This document shows positions 1 through 6,498 of a stretch of 11,795 bases of DNA, piece after piece (the stretch's first letter is position 1; each line of letters begins with the position of its first letter). The notes beneath the pieces are model-generated. The model made no database searches. It was not told the DNA's origin and was given only the letters and a program-made list of their open reading frames with translations. A program made the position numbers and the translations under genes. Source of the DNA: JAAYZQ01 sp034428935 (lineage in GTDB: Bacteria; Chloroflexota; Anaerolineae; JAAYZQ01); contig DAOUHB010000062.1 of assembly GCA_034428935.1 (NCBI GenBank), forward strand, positions 1 to 11,795, written 5' to 3'.

Positions 1-1
1 G

Positions 2-241
2 CACCTCAGCCGCTGGCGCCGGCAACGGGACCTTGGCCAGCTGGATGGCCTGGAGCCGGCGAAGCGCGGCCCCAAGACCGCGGCGGACACGGCCCTGGCC
101 AGAGAGGTCGCCCGGCTACAGCGCGAGAACGAGGCGCTGCGAGCTCGACTGGAACGGGCGGAAGCCATCATTGACGTGCAAAAAAAAGTCTCACAACTAC
201 TTGGGCTGGATCCCAGAACGAACGAGAAAGAAAGCAAATGA
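2..241 (+). CDS. IS3-family transposase OrfA, C-terminal part
   Basis: The reading frame is open from the window edge to a TGA at 239-241. The visible part is strongly helical and charged. A heptad-like region (EVARLQRENEALRARLERAE, about 105-164) is followed by IIDVQKKVSQLLGL, typical of the coiled-coil tail through which IS3 OrfA/OrfAB proteins multimerise. The N-terminal helix-turn-helix that would bind the inverted repeats lies outside the window. The stop overlaps the orfB start as ATGA, so orfB can be translated by coupling. An A8 run inside the gene gives a second route to orfB by -1 frameshifting. Confidence 0.8.
   Translation, partial: HLSRWRRQRDLGQLDGLEPAKRGPKTAADTALAREVARLQRENEALRARLERAEAIIDVQKKVSQLLGLDPRTNEKESK
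180..187 (+). promoter_or_regulatory. candidate programmed -1 frameshift site (A8 run)
   Basis: Eight A residues lie in orfA and are read CAA AAA AAA GTC. Slippage by -1 on the two AAA codons moves ribosomes into the orfB frame, which has no stop from 175 to its ATG at 238, so an OrfAB fusion is possible. IS3-family elements are known to make OrfAB this way. No downstream stimulatory hairpin or pseudoknot was established. Confidence 0.55.
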
Positions 242-1290
242 TGCTCGGGGCAGCAGAAGAGCTGGGCAAGACTGTGGGCGTGGCGGAGGCATGCCGGGCC
301 CTGGTCGTTCCTCGGAGCAGCCTGTACCGGGCCCGCAAGCCCAAGCCGGCGCCTGTTCCCCGTCCTACGCCCAGGCGAGCCCTGAGTTCTGCCGAGAAGG
401 CAGATCTGCACAGCGTCCTGGACAGCGAGCGGTTCTGGGATATGTCGCCTCGGGAGGTGTACGCCACGCTGCTGGACGAGGGTCTCTACTATGGCTCGGT
501 GAGCACGATGTATCGCCTCCTGGGCGAGTACGGCGAGGTGCATGAGCGGCGCAACCAGCGTCGCCATCCGGCCCCTATTCGGCCCCAGTTGAGAGCCACG
601 GGACCCAATATGGTCTGGAGTTGGGACGTCACCGAGTTGAGAGGGCCGAAGGGATTCTACTATCTCTACACGATCCTTGACATCTACAGCCGTTACGTCC
701 CGGGCTGGCTGCTGGCCGAATGGGAACGGGCCACGCTGGCCGAGCAGCTGATCGTCGCGACCTGTGCCAAGCAGGGCATCCGGCGGAACCAACTGACCCT
801 GCACTCGGACCGGGGCAGCGCCATGCGCTCCAAAACGGTGGCCGAGCTGCTGATCCAGTTGCAGGTGGCCAAGAGCCATTCGCGGCCCTATACGCCGACG
901 GACAATCCGTATTCGGAGGCGCAGTTCAAGACGCTGAAGTACCGGCCGGATTATCCGGGGCGGTTCGAGTCGAAGGGGGAAGCGCTGGGCTGGGCGCGGG
1001 CCTTTTTCCGGTGGTACAACGAGGAGCATCATCATGTGGGGCTGGGGCTGATGACGCCGGCGGCGGTGCACTACGGGTACGCCGAGGCGATCTACGAACG
1101 GCGCCGCCAGGTGTTGGCCGCAGCGTACGTCGCCCATCCGGAGCGGTTCGTGCGCGGGGAGCCGGTGCTGCCCCGGTGGCCGGACGAGGTATGGATCAAC
1201 CGACCACAGGACGGTCACAGGGAATCCCCACACATTGAACCGGAGGCAAGCGGAAATGAGCCAGGCGCGCAGGCCGGGTCAAGGGCTTGA
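238..1290 (+). CDS. IS3-family transposase OrfB (DDE integrase core)
   Basis: This 350-aa protein is the catalytic part of the transposase. An HTH_21-like segment lies around residues 50-105 and the rve fold runs from about 120 to 285. The catalytic triad is visible as D130 (WSWDVTEL), D191 (LHSDRGS) and E227 (DNPYSEAQFKTLK). Exactly 35 residues separate D191 from E227, the D-D(35)E spacing of IS3, and K231 follows. It starts at ATG 238, overlapping the orfA stop. The frame is intact, so the enzyme could be active. The C-terminal tail after about residue 320 is basic and low in complexity, with no recognised domain. Confidence 0.93.
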   Translation: MMLGAAEELGKTVGVAEACRALVVPRSSLYRARKPKPAPVPRPTPRRALSSAEKADLHSVLDSERFWDMSPREVYATLLDEGLYYGSVSTMYRLLGEYGEVHERRNQRRHPAPIRPQLRATGPNMVWSWDVTELRGPKGFYYLYTILDIYSRYVPGWLLAEWERATLAEQLIVATCAKQGIRRNQLTLHSDRGSAMRSKTVAELLIQLQVAKSHSRPYTPTDNPYSEAQFKTLKYRPDYPGRFESKGEALGWARAFFRWYNEEHHHVGLGLMTPAAVHYGYAEAIYERRRQVLAAAYVAHPERFVRGEPVLPRWPDEVWINRPQDGHRESPHIEPEASGNEPGAQAGSRA

Positions 1291-1302
1291 GCGCAGCGTC
1301 CC

Positions 1303-1330
1303 TTGACGCGGCCGAGCACCTGGCTACAAT
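1303..1330 (+). promoter_or_regulatory. outward-facing sigma70-type promoter in the IS tail
   Basis: TTGACG (1303-1308) and TACAAT (1325-1330) are separated by 16 nt, a good match to a housekeeping promoter. It lies between the orfB stop and the proposed IS right end and points towards the RACo-like gene at 1534. The expected start near 1337 would give a leader of about 200 nt that includes two hairpins. Confidence 0.5.
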
Positions 1331-1389
1331 GGAGCGCGCCCCGGTTCAATTCATCCGGGGAGAAGCGTTGCTCCTTAAATTCTGAGGCA

Positions 1390-1411
1390 TGTTGTCTCAA
1401 AATCATTGACA
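1390..1411 (+). repeat. putative right terminal inverted repeat of the IS3 element
   Basis: The 22-bp stretch starts TGTTGTCTC and ends ATCATTGACA. Read inward from the end it begins TGTCAATGAT, and IS3 ends characteristically start TG. The partner left repeat is not in the window, so this rests on position and terminal dinucleotide alone. Confidence 0.45.
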
Positions 1412-1418
1412 CATTCCA

Positions 1419-1473
1419 TGAAGGGAGCTTGCTCTCCCTTCAGGGAAAGACTCCCCTCCCCTCGCAGGGGAGG
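1419..1473. repeat. two adjacent perfect hairpins (palindromic repeat, possible terminator)
   Basis: A 9-bp perfect stem pairs TGAAGGGAG (1419-1427) with CTCCCTTCA (1434-1442) around a 6-nt loop. A second 8-bp stem pairs CCTCCCCT (1455-1462) with AGGGGAGG (1466-1473) around CGC. Neither is followed by a T tract. The G/C-block composition, continuing as GGGTGGGG to about 1506, looks like an interspersed palindromic repeat next to the IS. The hairpins would fold in the leader of the downstream gene. Confidence 0.55.
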
Positions 1474-1533
1474 ACCCAGCGGGCCGGATCGGGTGGGGGG
1501 AGAGGTTGGTCGGTCGGTCGAGAGGAGATGCGG

Positions 1534-3264
1534 ATGAAGGTAACGGTTGTCTACGGCAGTGATGAGCGGTCGGTGGAGGTGCCCCGGGACGCGAACCTGG
1601 GGGAGGCCATCATTGCCACGGGCCTGCCCCTGGAACAGCCCTGCGCGGGGCGGGGCACGTGCCTGAAGTGCAAGGTCATCGCCCAGCCGACGGTGGCGGG
1701 GACGGCGGACGTCCTGAGCCCGCTGGATGAGCGGGAGCTGGTGGGGCTGAGCGACGCGGAGCGGGCGGCCGACTACCGGCTGGCCTGCCGCGCGCGGGTC
1801 CAGGGCGACGTGACGGTCACGCTGGCGCCCATCGTGGTCTATTCGAACAAGATGTTTCGGGCCTGCGACGACTACAAGAAACCAGGCGTCCCCCTGGGCC
1901 TGGCCATCGACCTGGGCAGCACCACGGTGGCGGCCTTTGTGACCACGCTGACAACGGGGGACGTCTGCGCCGGGGCGGCGGCCCTGAACCAGCAGACGGC
2001 CTTTGGCGCCGACGTCATCTCGCGCATGGCGGCCGCGCTGCGGGGCCCGGACACGGCCAGGCGGCTGTCGATGCTGGCCATGTCGTCCATCGTGCAGGCG
2101 GTAGACGCGCTGAAGCTGTCGCGCAACGCCCGGGAGCGCGTCGAGAAGGTGACCATCGTGGGCAACTGTGCCATGCACCACCTGTTGCTGGGCTACCCCG
2201 TGGAGAGCCTGGCCGAGCTGCCGTTCCAGCCCCACGACCGGGCCTCGGTCAATGCCCCTCGCTCTGCTCAGGATGATAATGGCAATTCGCTGTTTGGCGA
2301 TACGTTTCCCCCCGGCGCCCGGGTGGCGCTGCCGCCGTTGGTGGGCGGGTTTGTCGGCTCTGATGCCCTGGCCTGCCTGGCGTACTATGGCTTTGACCGG
2401 GCGACGGGGCCCATGGCGGCCATCGACCTGGGCACCAACGGCGAGGTCATGGTCACCGACGGCCTGCCGCCCCGGGGCACGGGCCGCATCCTGGTGGCCT
2501 CCACGGCCGCCGGCCCCGCCTTCGAGGGGGTGAACATCTCGTGTGGGACCCGCGCCGTGGACGGCGCCATCGTCAGCGTGAGGGCCAACCTGGACGACGG
2601 CAGCCTTGACCTGGCGACCATCGGCGACCAACCGCCGGTGGGGCTGACGGGCTCGGGGTTGCTGGAGCTGATGCGCGAGCTGCGCCGGGCGGGGGTGGTG
2701 GAGCCCAGCGGCCGGCTTGTGAAGGAGCATCCGGTCTTTGGCCATCGCCTGAGCGTGGACGAGCGGGGCGTGCGCCGGCTGCTCATCACCGACCAGGCGG
2801 TGGACCGCCGCGGTGTGGAAGAGGGCGAGGAAGGGCGGCGCGTGTCGCTGTACCTCACCCAGCACGACATCCGCGAGCTGCAAAAGGCCAAGGGCGCCAT
2901 CCGCGCCGCGACCGAGATCCTGATGGCCCAGGCGGGCCTCAAGCCGGCGGACCTGGAGCGCATGGTGCTGACGGGCTCGTTTGGCAGCCAGTTGAACGTG
3001 GACGCCGTGCTGTCGCTGGGCATGATCCCGCCGGTGGACCCGGCGTGCGTGGAGCCCTCGGCCAACGGCGCGGGGTTTGGGGCGGCGCTCTTCCTGGACG
3101 ACGAGGAGTTTGCCCGGGGGGAGCGCATCGCGGCGGCCGCGCAGCAGGTGGACCTGGACCTGGACGCGGAGTTTAACAGGCGGTACGTGGAATCGATGGA
3201 GTTTCCTCTGCCTTTCGCTTCGCTCAAGACCATGGAGGAAGAACAGGACTCGCAGCCCGAATGA
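1534..3264 (+). CDS. RACo-like corrinoid activation protein (2Fe-2S ferredoxin + ASKHA/DUF4445 ATPase)
   Basis: This 576-aa cytoplasmic redox ATPase belongs to the family that reduces inactive Co(II) corrinoid proteins back to Co(I) in methyl-transfer systems (RACo, RamA-type activators). Residues 1-100 form a plant-type ferredoxin with C37, C43, C46 and C85 (C-x5-C-x2-C...C). The rest is an actin/Hsp70-like ATPase: a phosphate loop LAIDLGSTTVAAF from 123, a second IDLGTNGEV near 297-305, and LTGSFGSQLN near 479. I chose ATG 1534 because AGAGGAG at 1521-1527 lies 6 nt upstream; ATG 1528 would be too close. The stop overlaps the transporter start. The corrinoid protein it would serve is encoded about 1.6 kb downstream. 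Residues about 242-256 are an unusually polar, AT-richer stretch that may be an insertion. Confidence 0.88.
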   Translation: MKVTVVYGSDERSVEVPRDANLGEAIIATGLPLEQPCAGRGTCLKCKVIAQPTVAGTADVLSPLDERELVGLSDAERAADYRLACRARVQGDVTVTLAPIVVYSNKMFRACDDYKKPGVPLGLAIDLGSTTVAAFVTTLTTGDVCAGAAALNQQTAFGADVISRMAAALRGPDTARRLSMLAMSSIVQAVDALKLSRNARERVEKVTIVGNCAMHHLLLGYPVESLAELPFQPHDRASVNAPRSAQDDNGNSLFGDTFPPGARVALPPLVGGFVGSDALACLAYYGFDRATGPMAAIDLGTNGEVMVTDGLPPRGTGRILVASTAAGPAFEGVNISCGTRAVDGAIVSVRANLDDGSLDLATIGDQPPVGLTGSGLLELMRELRRAGVVEPSGRLVKEHPVFGHRLSVDERGVRRLLITDQAVDRRGVEEGEEGRRVSLYLTQHDIRELQKAKGAIRAATEILMAQAGLKPADLERMVLTGSFGSQLNVDAVLSLGMIPPVDPACVEPSANGAGFGAALFLDDEEFARGERIAAAAQQVDLDLDAEFNRRYVESMEFPLPFASLKTMEEEQDSQPE

Positions 3265-4220
3265 CGACAACAGAAGCCACGTCGCAGCCCGCTCCAAAGC
3301 AACGTCTCGATCCCGCGGGGGTGGTCGCCGTGCTGGCCGCTTCCGCCGCCTGGGGAACGTCGGGCATTTTCCTGAAGTTCGTGACCCTCGAGGGCGACGT
3401 CTCGGCCCTGGCCCTGGCCTTCTGGCGGGACCTGACGTCGTTTGCGGTCCTGGTCATTGCCCTGGGCATCCTGCGCCCGGCCTGGCTCCGGGTGCCGCGC
3501 ACCAAGCTGCGCTGGCTGATCGCCATGGGCGTCAGCCTGGGGATCTTTCACGTCTTCTGGAACGTGGCGGTGATGCTGAACGGCGCGGCCGTGGCCACCG
3601 TCCAGCAGGCGGGCATGCCGGCCATCGTGGCGCTGGTGGCGTGGCTGTTGTGGGGCGAGGCGCTCACCTGGCAAAAGATCGTGGCCATCCTGTTGACGTT
3701 CGCCGGAACGGTCCTGGTGTCGGGGCTGGACGCCCTGGGCCAGGCGCAGCTGTCGCTGCAGGGGCTGTTCATCGGGCTGGCGGTGCCGGCCATGTACGCG
3801 GCCTGGACGCTCTTTGGCAAGAAGGCGAGGGGCGATCACAACCCGATGACGACGATGACCTATGCCTTTGGCATCGCGGCGCTGGTGTTGCTGCCGCTGC
3901 AGTTCTTTACGGAACAGCCGTTTCCCGTGTCGGGCAAGACGCTGTTGTGGTTCGCGGCGTTCGTCGGCATCGCGACGGTGCCGGCCTTCCCGACCTACAC
4001 CTGGGGGCTGGGCAAGCTGCCGGCGAGCGTGGCGAGCATCCTGGCGATGAGCGAGATCGCTTTCGTGGCGCTGTACGCCACGGTGCTGCTGGGAGAGCGG
4101 CTGACGGCCCTGCAGATGGTGGGGGCGGGGCTGGTCATCGTCGGCGTGTTGATCCTGTCGTTGCCGGGCAGCGGCGGGCGCAGGGAGACCAGGCCGCCGG
4201 CCGCCGCGCCGAGCGCGTGA
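3261..4220 (+). CDS. EamA/DMT-family membrane transporter
   Basis: The 319-aa protein has about ten hydrophobic segments arranged as two EamA repeats (roughly residues 18-150 and 165-298). This is the drug/metabolite transporter layout, whose members usually export amino acids or other small metabolites. Family cues include the N-terminal AASAAWGTSGIFLKF helix, a WLLWGEALTW loop ending the first repeat, and the matching LLGERLTALQMVGAGLVIVG in the second. The ATG at 3261 overlaps the RACo-like stop (ATGA), so the two are translationally coupled. The substrate cannot be read from sequence. A substrate or product of the methyl-transfer pathway (a betaine or methionine) is an attractive but unproven guess. 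Confidence 0.88.
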   Translation: MTTTEATSQPAPKQRLDPAGVVAVLAASAAWGTSGIFLKFVTLEGDVSALALAFWRDLTSFAVLVIALGILRPAWLRVPRTKLRWLIAMGVSLGIFHVFWNVAVMLNGAAVATVQQAGMPAIVALVAWLLWGEALTWQKIVAILLTFAGTVLVSGLDALGQAQLSLQGLFIGLAVPAMYAAWTLFGKKARGDHNPMTTMTYAFGIAALVLLPLQFFTEQPFPVSGKTLLWFAAFVGIATVPAFPTYTWGLGKLPASVASILAMSEIAFVALYATVLLGERLTALQMVGAGLVIVGVLILSLPGSGGRRETRPPAAAPSA

Positions 4221-4247
4221 CGGCGTCGGGCGGTCAAGGGGGAAATC

Positions 4248-4736
4248 ATGGCCAAAAAGGAAAAAGGCGCGACCAGGACGATGCCCATGCGCGTCCTGGA
4301 CGAAAAAGGCATCGCCTACACGCCGCGGCAGCAAGCGCGCAAGCAATTCACCGCCCAGGGCGTGGCCGACGACCTGGGCGTTCCCGTCGCCTGGGTGGTA
4401 AAAGCGATGATCGTCCAGCGGTCCAACGGAGCTTTTGCCCTATTCGTCATCCCCGGCGACGCCCACCTGAGCCTGAAGAAGGTGGCCGCCGTCCTGGGCG
4501 ACAAAGGGGCCGCCCTGGCCCAGCAGCGTGACGTGGAGCGGGTTACTGGCTTCCAGGTGGGCGCCGTCTCGGTCCTGGGCTTTCGCCGCAGCGACATCCC
4601 TGCCTATCTCGACGACGGCGTCCTCGGCCTGGAACGGGCCGTCATCAGCTCCGGCAGGCCCGACCTGGGGCTGGAGCTGGACCCGCAGGACCTGCTGCGC
4701 GCCCTGGGCGGGCAGGCCGGGGATTTCACGTCGTAA
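4248..4736 (+). CDS. ybaK: YbaK/EbsC-family aminoacyl-tRNA deacylase
   Basis: The 162-aa protein matches the YbaK/ProX-like editing domain, which hydrolyses mischarged tRNA, classically Cys-tRNA(Pro). Visible motifs are VVKAMIV with K52, which corresponds in position to the catalytic lysine of YbaK, VIPGDAHLSLKKVA (68-80), TGFQVGAVSVLGF (100-112), the DIPAYLDDGV acidic loop (116-125) and SSGRPDLGLELDPQDLL (134-150). ATG 4248 has AAGGGGGA at 4236-4243. It lies 27 nt after the transporter and probably shares its transcript. No mechanistic link to corrinoid chemistry is evident; it may be a passenger. The tRNA specificity is not predictable from sequence. Confidence 0.88.
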   Translation: MAKKEKGATRTMPMRVLDEKGIAYTPRQQARKQFTAQGVADDLGVPVAWVVKAMIVQRSNGAFALFVIPGDAHLSLKKVAAVLGDKGAALAQQRDVERVTGFQVGAVSVLGFRRSDIPAYLDDGVLGLERAVISSGRPDLGLELDPQDLLRALGGQAGDFTS

Positions 4737-4767
4737 GGGGGGCAGTTACAACCTGGCACTGGCGGGT

Positions 4768-4796
4768 TTGGCAAATCGCTCGAGTGCGGGTATAAT
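4768..4796 (+). promoter_or_regulatory. strong sigma70-type promoter of the corrinoid methyltransferase operon
   Basis: TTGGCA (4768-4773) and TATAAT (4791-4796) are separated by exactly 17 nt. The predicted start is near 4803, giving a leader of about 90 nt before the corrinoid protein ATG. The -10 sits in TGCGGGTATAATA, a 13-mer also found at the -10 of the gene at 11090. Confidence 0.75.
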
Positions 4797-4802
4797 ACCT
4801 GC

Positions 4803-4866
4803 GCGCCGCACCTGTCCTGGTACTGACCCTTCAGCCAGCACGGGCGTCCGGTATCAGGGGCGGCGG
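4803..4866 (+). ncRNA. foldable 5' leader of the corrinoid operon
   Basis: The leader begins with CGCCGC (4804-4809) pairing with GCGGCG (4860-4865). After one A/G mismatch it continues as CCTG (4811-4814) with CAGG (4855-4858), closing a 40-nt internal domain. The stem starts at the predicted 5' end of the transcript and leaves the ribosome-binding site at about 4878-4886 free. No B12 box or SAM/SAH riboswitch core was recognised, so it may be a stabilising 5' hairpin, an attenuator or an unrecognised ligand-binding RNA. Confidence 0.35.
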
Positions 4867-4893
4867 AGGCACAAGGGGCGAGGAGGATCCGCA

Positions 4894-5547
4894 ATGCCAG
4901 ACGATAGACTATACGAGCAGATGGCCCAGGCCGTGATCGACGGGCTGCCCGACAAGGCCAGGCAACTGGCCGAGCAGGCCCTCAGCCAGGGGATCGACCC
5001 CCTGGAGGCCATCAACCGCGGCTACAAGCCCGGCATGGACGTCGTTGGCGAAGGTTTCGCCAACGGCGATTTGTTTATCCCCGATCTGATGATGAGCGGC
5101 GAGGCCATGAAAGCGGCCATCGCCGCCCTTGAGGGCGAGCTCTCCCGGCGCAAGCAGCAGCGCGACGTCCTGGGCAAGGTCGTCATCGGCACCGTCGAGG
5201 GCGATATCCACGAGATCGGCAAGACCCTGGTGGCGACCATGCTGGCCGCCAACGGCTTCGAGGTACATGACCTCGGCGTCGACGTCTCGGCAGAGGCGTT
5301 CGTCGATAAGGTGCGCGAGGTGGATGCCGACGTCCTGGGTCTCTCGGCCCTGCTGACCACCACCATCCTCAATCAGGAAACCGTCATCCTCACCCTGAAG
5401 GAAGCCGGGCTGCGCGACCGGGTCAAGGTCATCATCGGCGGCGTGCCGGCCAGCGAGGAGTGGGCCCAGGAGATCGGCGCCGATGGCTATGCCGAGAACG
5501 CCACCGAGGCCGTCGCCACCGTCAAGCAGCTTGTCGGGCGGGGTTAG
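4894..5547 (+). CDS. MtbC/MtgC-type corrinoid (B12-binding) methyl carrier protein
   Basis: This 217-aa protein carries the methyl group on cobalamin between the methyltransferases of a methylamine/betaine-type pathway. Residues 1-90 form the helical MetH-like cap domain (B12-binding 2). Residues 95-215 form the Rossmann-like B12 domain with the base-off signature D104-x-H106-x-x-G109 (GDIHEIG), H106 being the lower cobalt ligand, then S151-x-L153 and the nucleotide-loop GG at 182-183. ATG 4894 follows GAGGAGG with 7-nt spacing, an excellent site. A 17-nt-spaced promoter lies just upstream. It is the first gene of a block with a homocysteine methyltransferase and an MttB homologue, its expected partners. 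Confidence 0.93.
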   Translation: MPDDRLYEQMAQAVIDGLPDKARQLAEQALSQGIDPLEAINRGYKPGMDVVGEGFANGDLFIPDLMMSGEAMKAAIAALEGELSRRKQQRDVLGKVVIGTVEGDIHEIGKTLVATMLAANGFEVHDLGVDVSAEAFVDKVREVDADVLGLSALLTTTILNQETVILTLKEAGLRDRVKVIIGGVPASEEWAQEIGADGYAENATEAVATVKQLVGRG

Positions 5548-5551
5548 GGCC

Positions 5552-6430
5552 ATGCGCACACCCATCCTGGAAAAGCTGGCCTCTGGTGCGGTGCTCATCG
5601 CCGACGGCGCCACGGGCACCATGCTCCAAATGGCGGGCCTGCCCACGGGCCGGCCGGGCGAGGCCTGGGTCCTGGAACGACCGGAAGAGATCCTGGCCCT
5701 GCACCAGGCCTACCTGGACGCCGGCTCGCGGCTCATCCTGACCGCCACCTTTGGCGGCACCCGCGTGCGGCTGCAGAGGGCCGGGCTCCAGGCTCGCGTG
5801 CCCGAGATCAATCGCCGGGCGGCCGAGCTGGCCCGCCAGGCGGCAGGCGACGACGTCTACGTGGGCGGCGACATCGGCCCCACGGGCGAGATGATGGCGC
5901 CCCTGGGAAGCCTGTCCTACGAGCAGGCCGTCGAGGCCTTTGCCGAGCAGGCGGAAGCGCTGGCGGCCGGCGGCGTGGACTGCATCTACGTGGAGACGAT
6001 GAGCGCCCTGGACGAGGGCCGCGCCGCGGTAGAGGGCGCCCGCCAGGCCACCGACCTGCCCATCTTTTGCACGTTTAGCTTTGACACGCGCGGCCGCACC
6101 AGCATGGGCGTTACGCCTGCCCTGGCGGCCGAGGCCGTGGCGGGCCTGGGGGCGGCCGCCGTGGGCGCCAACTGCGGCCACGCGCCCGAAGACGTCCTCG
6201 AGATCCTGCCCCAGATACGCCAGGCGGCGCCCGGCGTGTTTCTCATCGCCAAGCCCAACGCCGGCATCCCGCGCCTGGTCAAGCGCCAGGTTGTCTATGA
6301 CGCCGGCCCCGACCGCATGGCCGAGCTGGCGCGGCAGTACGTCGCCCTGGGCGCCTCGGTGGTCGGTGCCTGCTGTGGCTCCTCTCCGGAGCACATCGCG
6401 GCCATGCGCCAGGCCCTCGCCGCGGGCTGA
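5552..6430 (+). CDS. homocysteine S-methyltransferase (MetH N-terminal-domain type)
   Basis: The 292-aa protein is a (beta/alpha)8 Zn-dependent homocysteine methyltransferase. It has the substrate loop DGATGTML (18-25), the GDIGPTGEMMAPLG segment (106-119), and zinc ligands C208 (GANCGH) with C274-C275 (VGACCGSSPEH), the set used by MetH and BHMT. It resembles the Hcy module of cobalamin-dependent methionine synthase, but the folate-binding and activation modules are absent and the B12 module is a separate protein encoded 4 nt upstream. The likely reaction is methyl-Co(III) corrinoid protein plus homocysteine to methionine. ATG 5552 has only a weak ribosome-binding site, so translation probably depends on the preceding gene. 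Direct betaine-dependent activity (BHMT-like) is the alternative. Confidence 0.88.
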   Translation: MRTPILEKLASGAVLIADGATGTMLQMAGLPTGRPGEAWVLERPEEILALHQAYLDAGSRLILTATFGGTRVRLQRAGLQARVPEINRRAAELARQAAGDDVYVGGDIGPTGEMMAPLGSLSYEQAVEAFAEQAEALAAGGVDCIYVETMSALDEGRAAVEGARQATDLPIFCTFSFDTRGRTSMGVTPALAAEAVAGLGAAAVGANCGHAPEDVLEILPQIRQAAPGVFLIAKPNAGIPRLVKRQVVYDAGPDRMAELARQYVALGASVVGACCGSSPEHIAAMRQALAAG

Positions 6431-6498
6431 CGGCCGGCGCGGCGTGGTCGCTCGAAAAACCAAGCTGTCCACCCGGACCCGGGCAAGAGGAGGTCCCT

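Larger units (their letters stand above)
1..1411 (+). mobile_element. IS3-family insertion sequence, right part (left end outside window)
   Basis: The segment holds the 3' end of an orfA with a leucine-zipper-like tail and a complete orfB with an rve-type DDE transposase core, the two-gene layout of the IS3 family. The right boundary is placed at 1411, where a stretch starting TG at 1390 ends in CA, as IS3 termini do. The left terminus is not in the window, so neither the inverted repeat nor the target duplication can be checked. The boundary is an inference; the IS3 assignment itself is firm. Confidence 0.75.

Noticed and set aside
1303..1533. N-terminal extension of the RACo-like protein from an upstream codon
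   Set aside because: The extension crosses the IS end and two hairpins and is not protein-like. A well-spaced AGAGGAG points to ATG 1534.
1375..3297. 640-codon antisense frame opposite the RACo-like gene, and similar long antisense frames elsewhere (2385-4346, 6295-7956, 8117-9601)
   Set aside because: They mirror GC-rich coding sequence, are rich in His, Arg and Gln, show no domains and have no start signals. They are shadows of the + strand genes.
4797..4893. Cobalamin or SAM riboswitch ahead of the corrinoid operon
   Set aside because: The leader is only about 90 nt and no B12 box or SAM core was recognised. It is kept only as an unclassified foldable leader.
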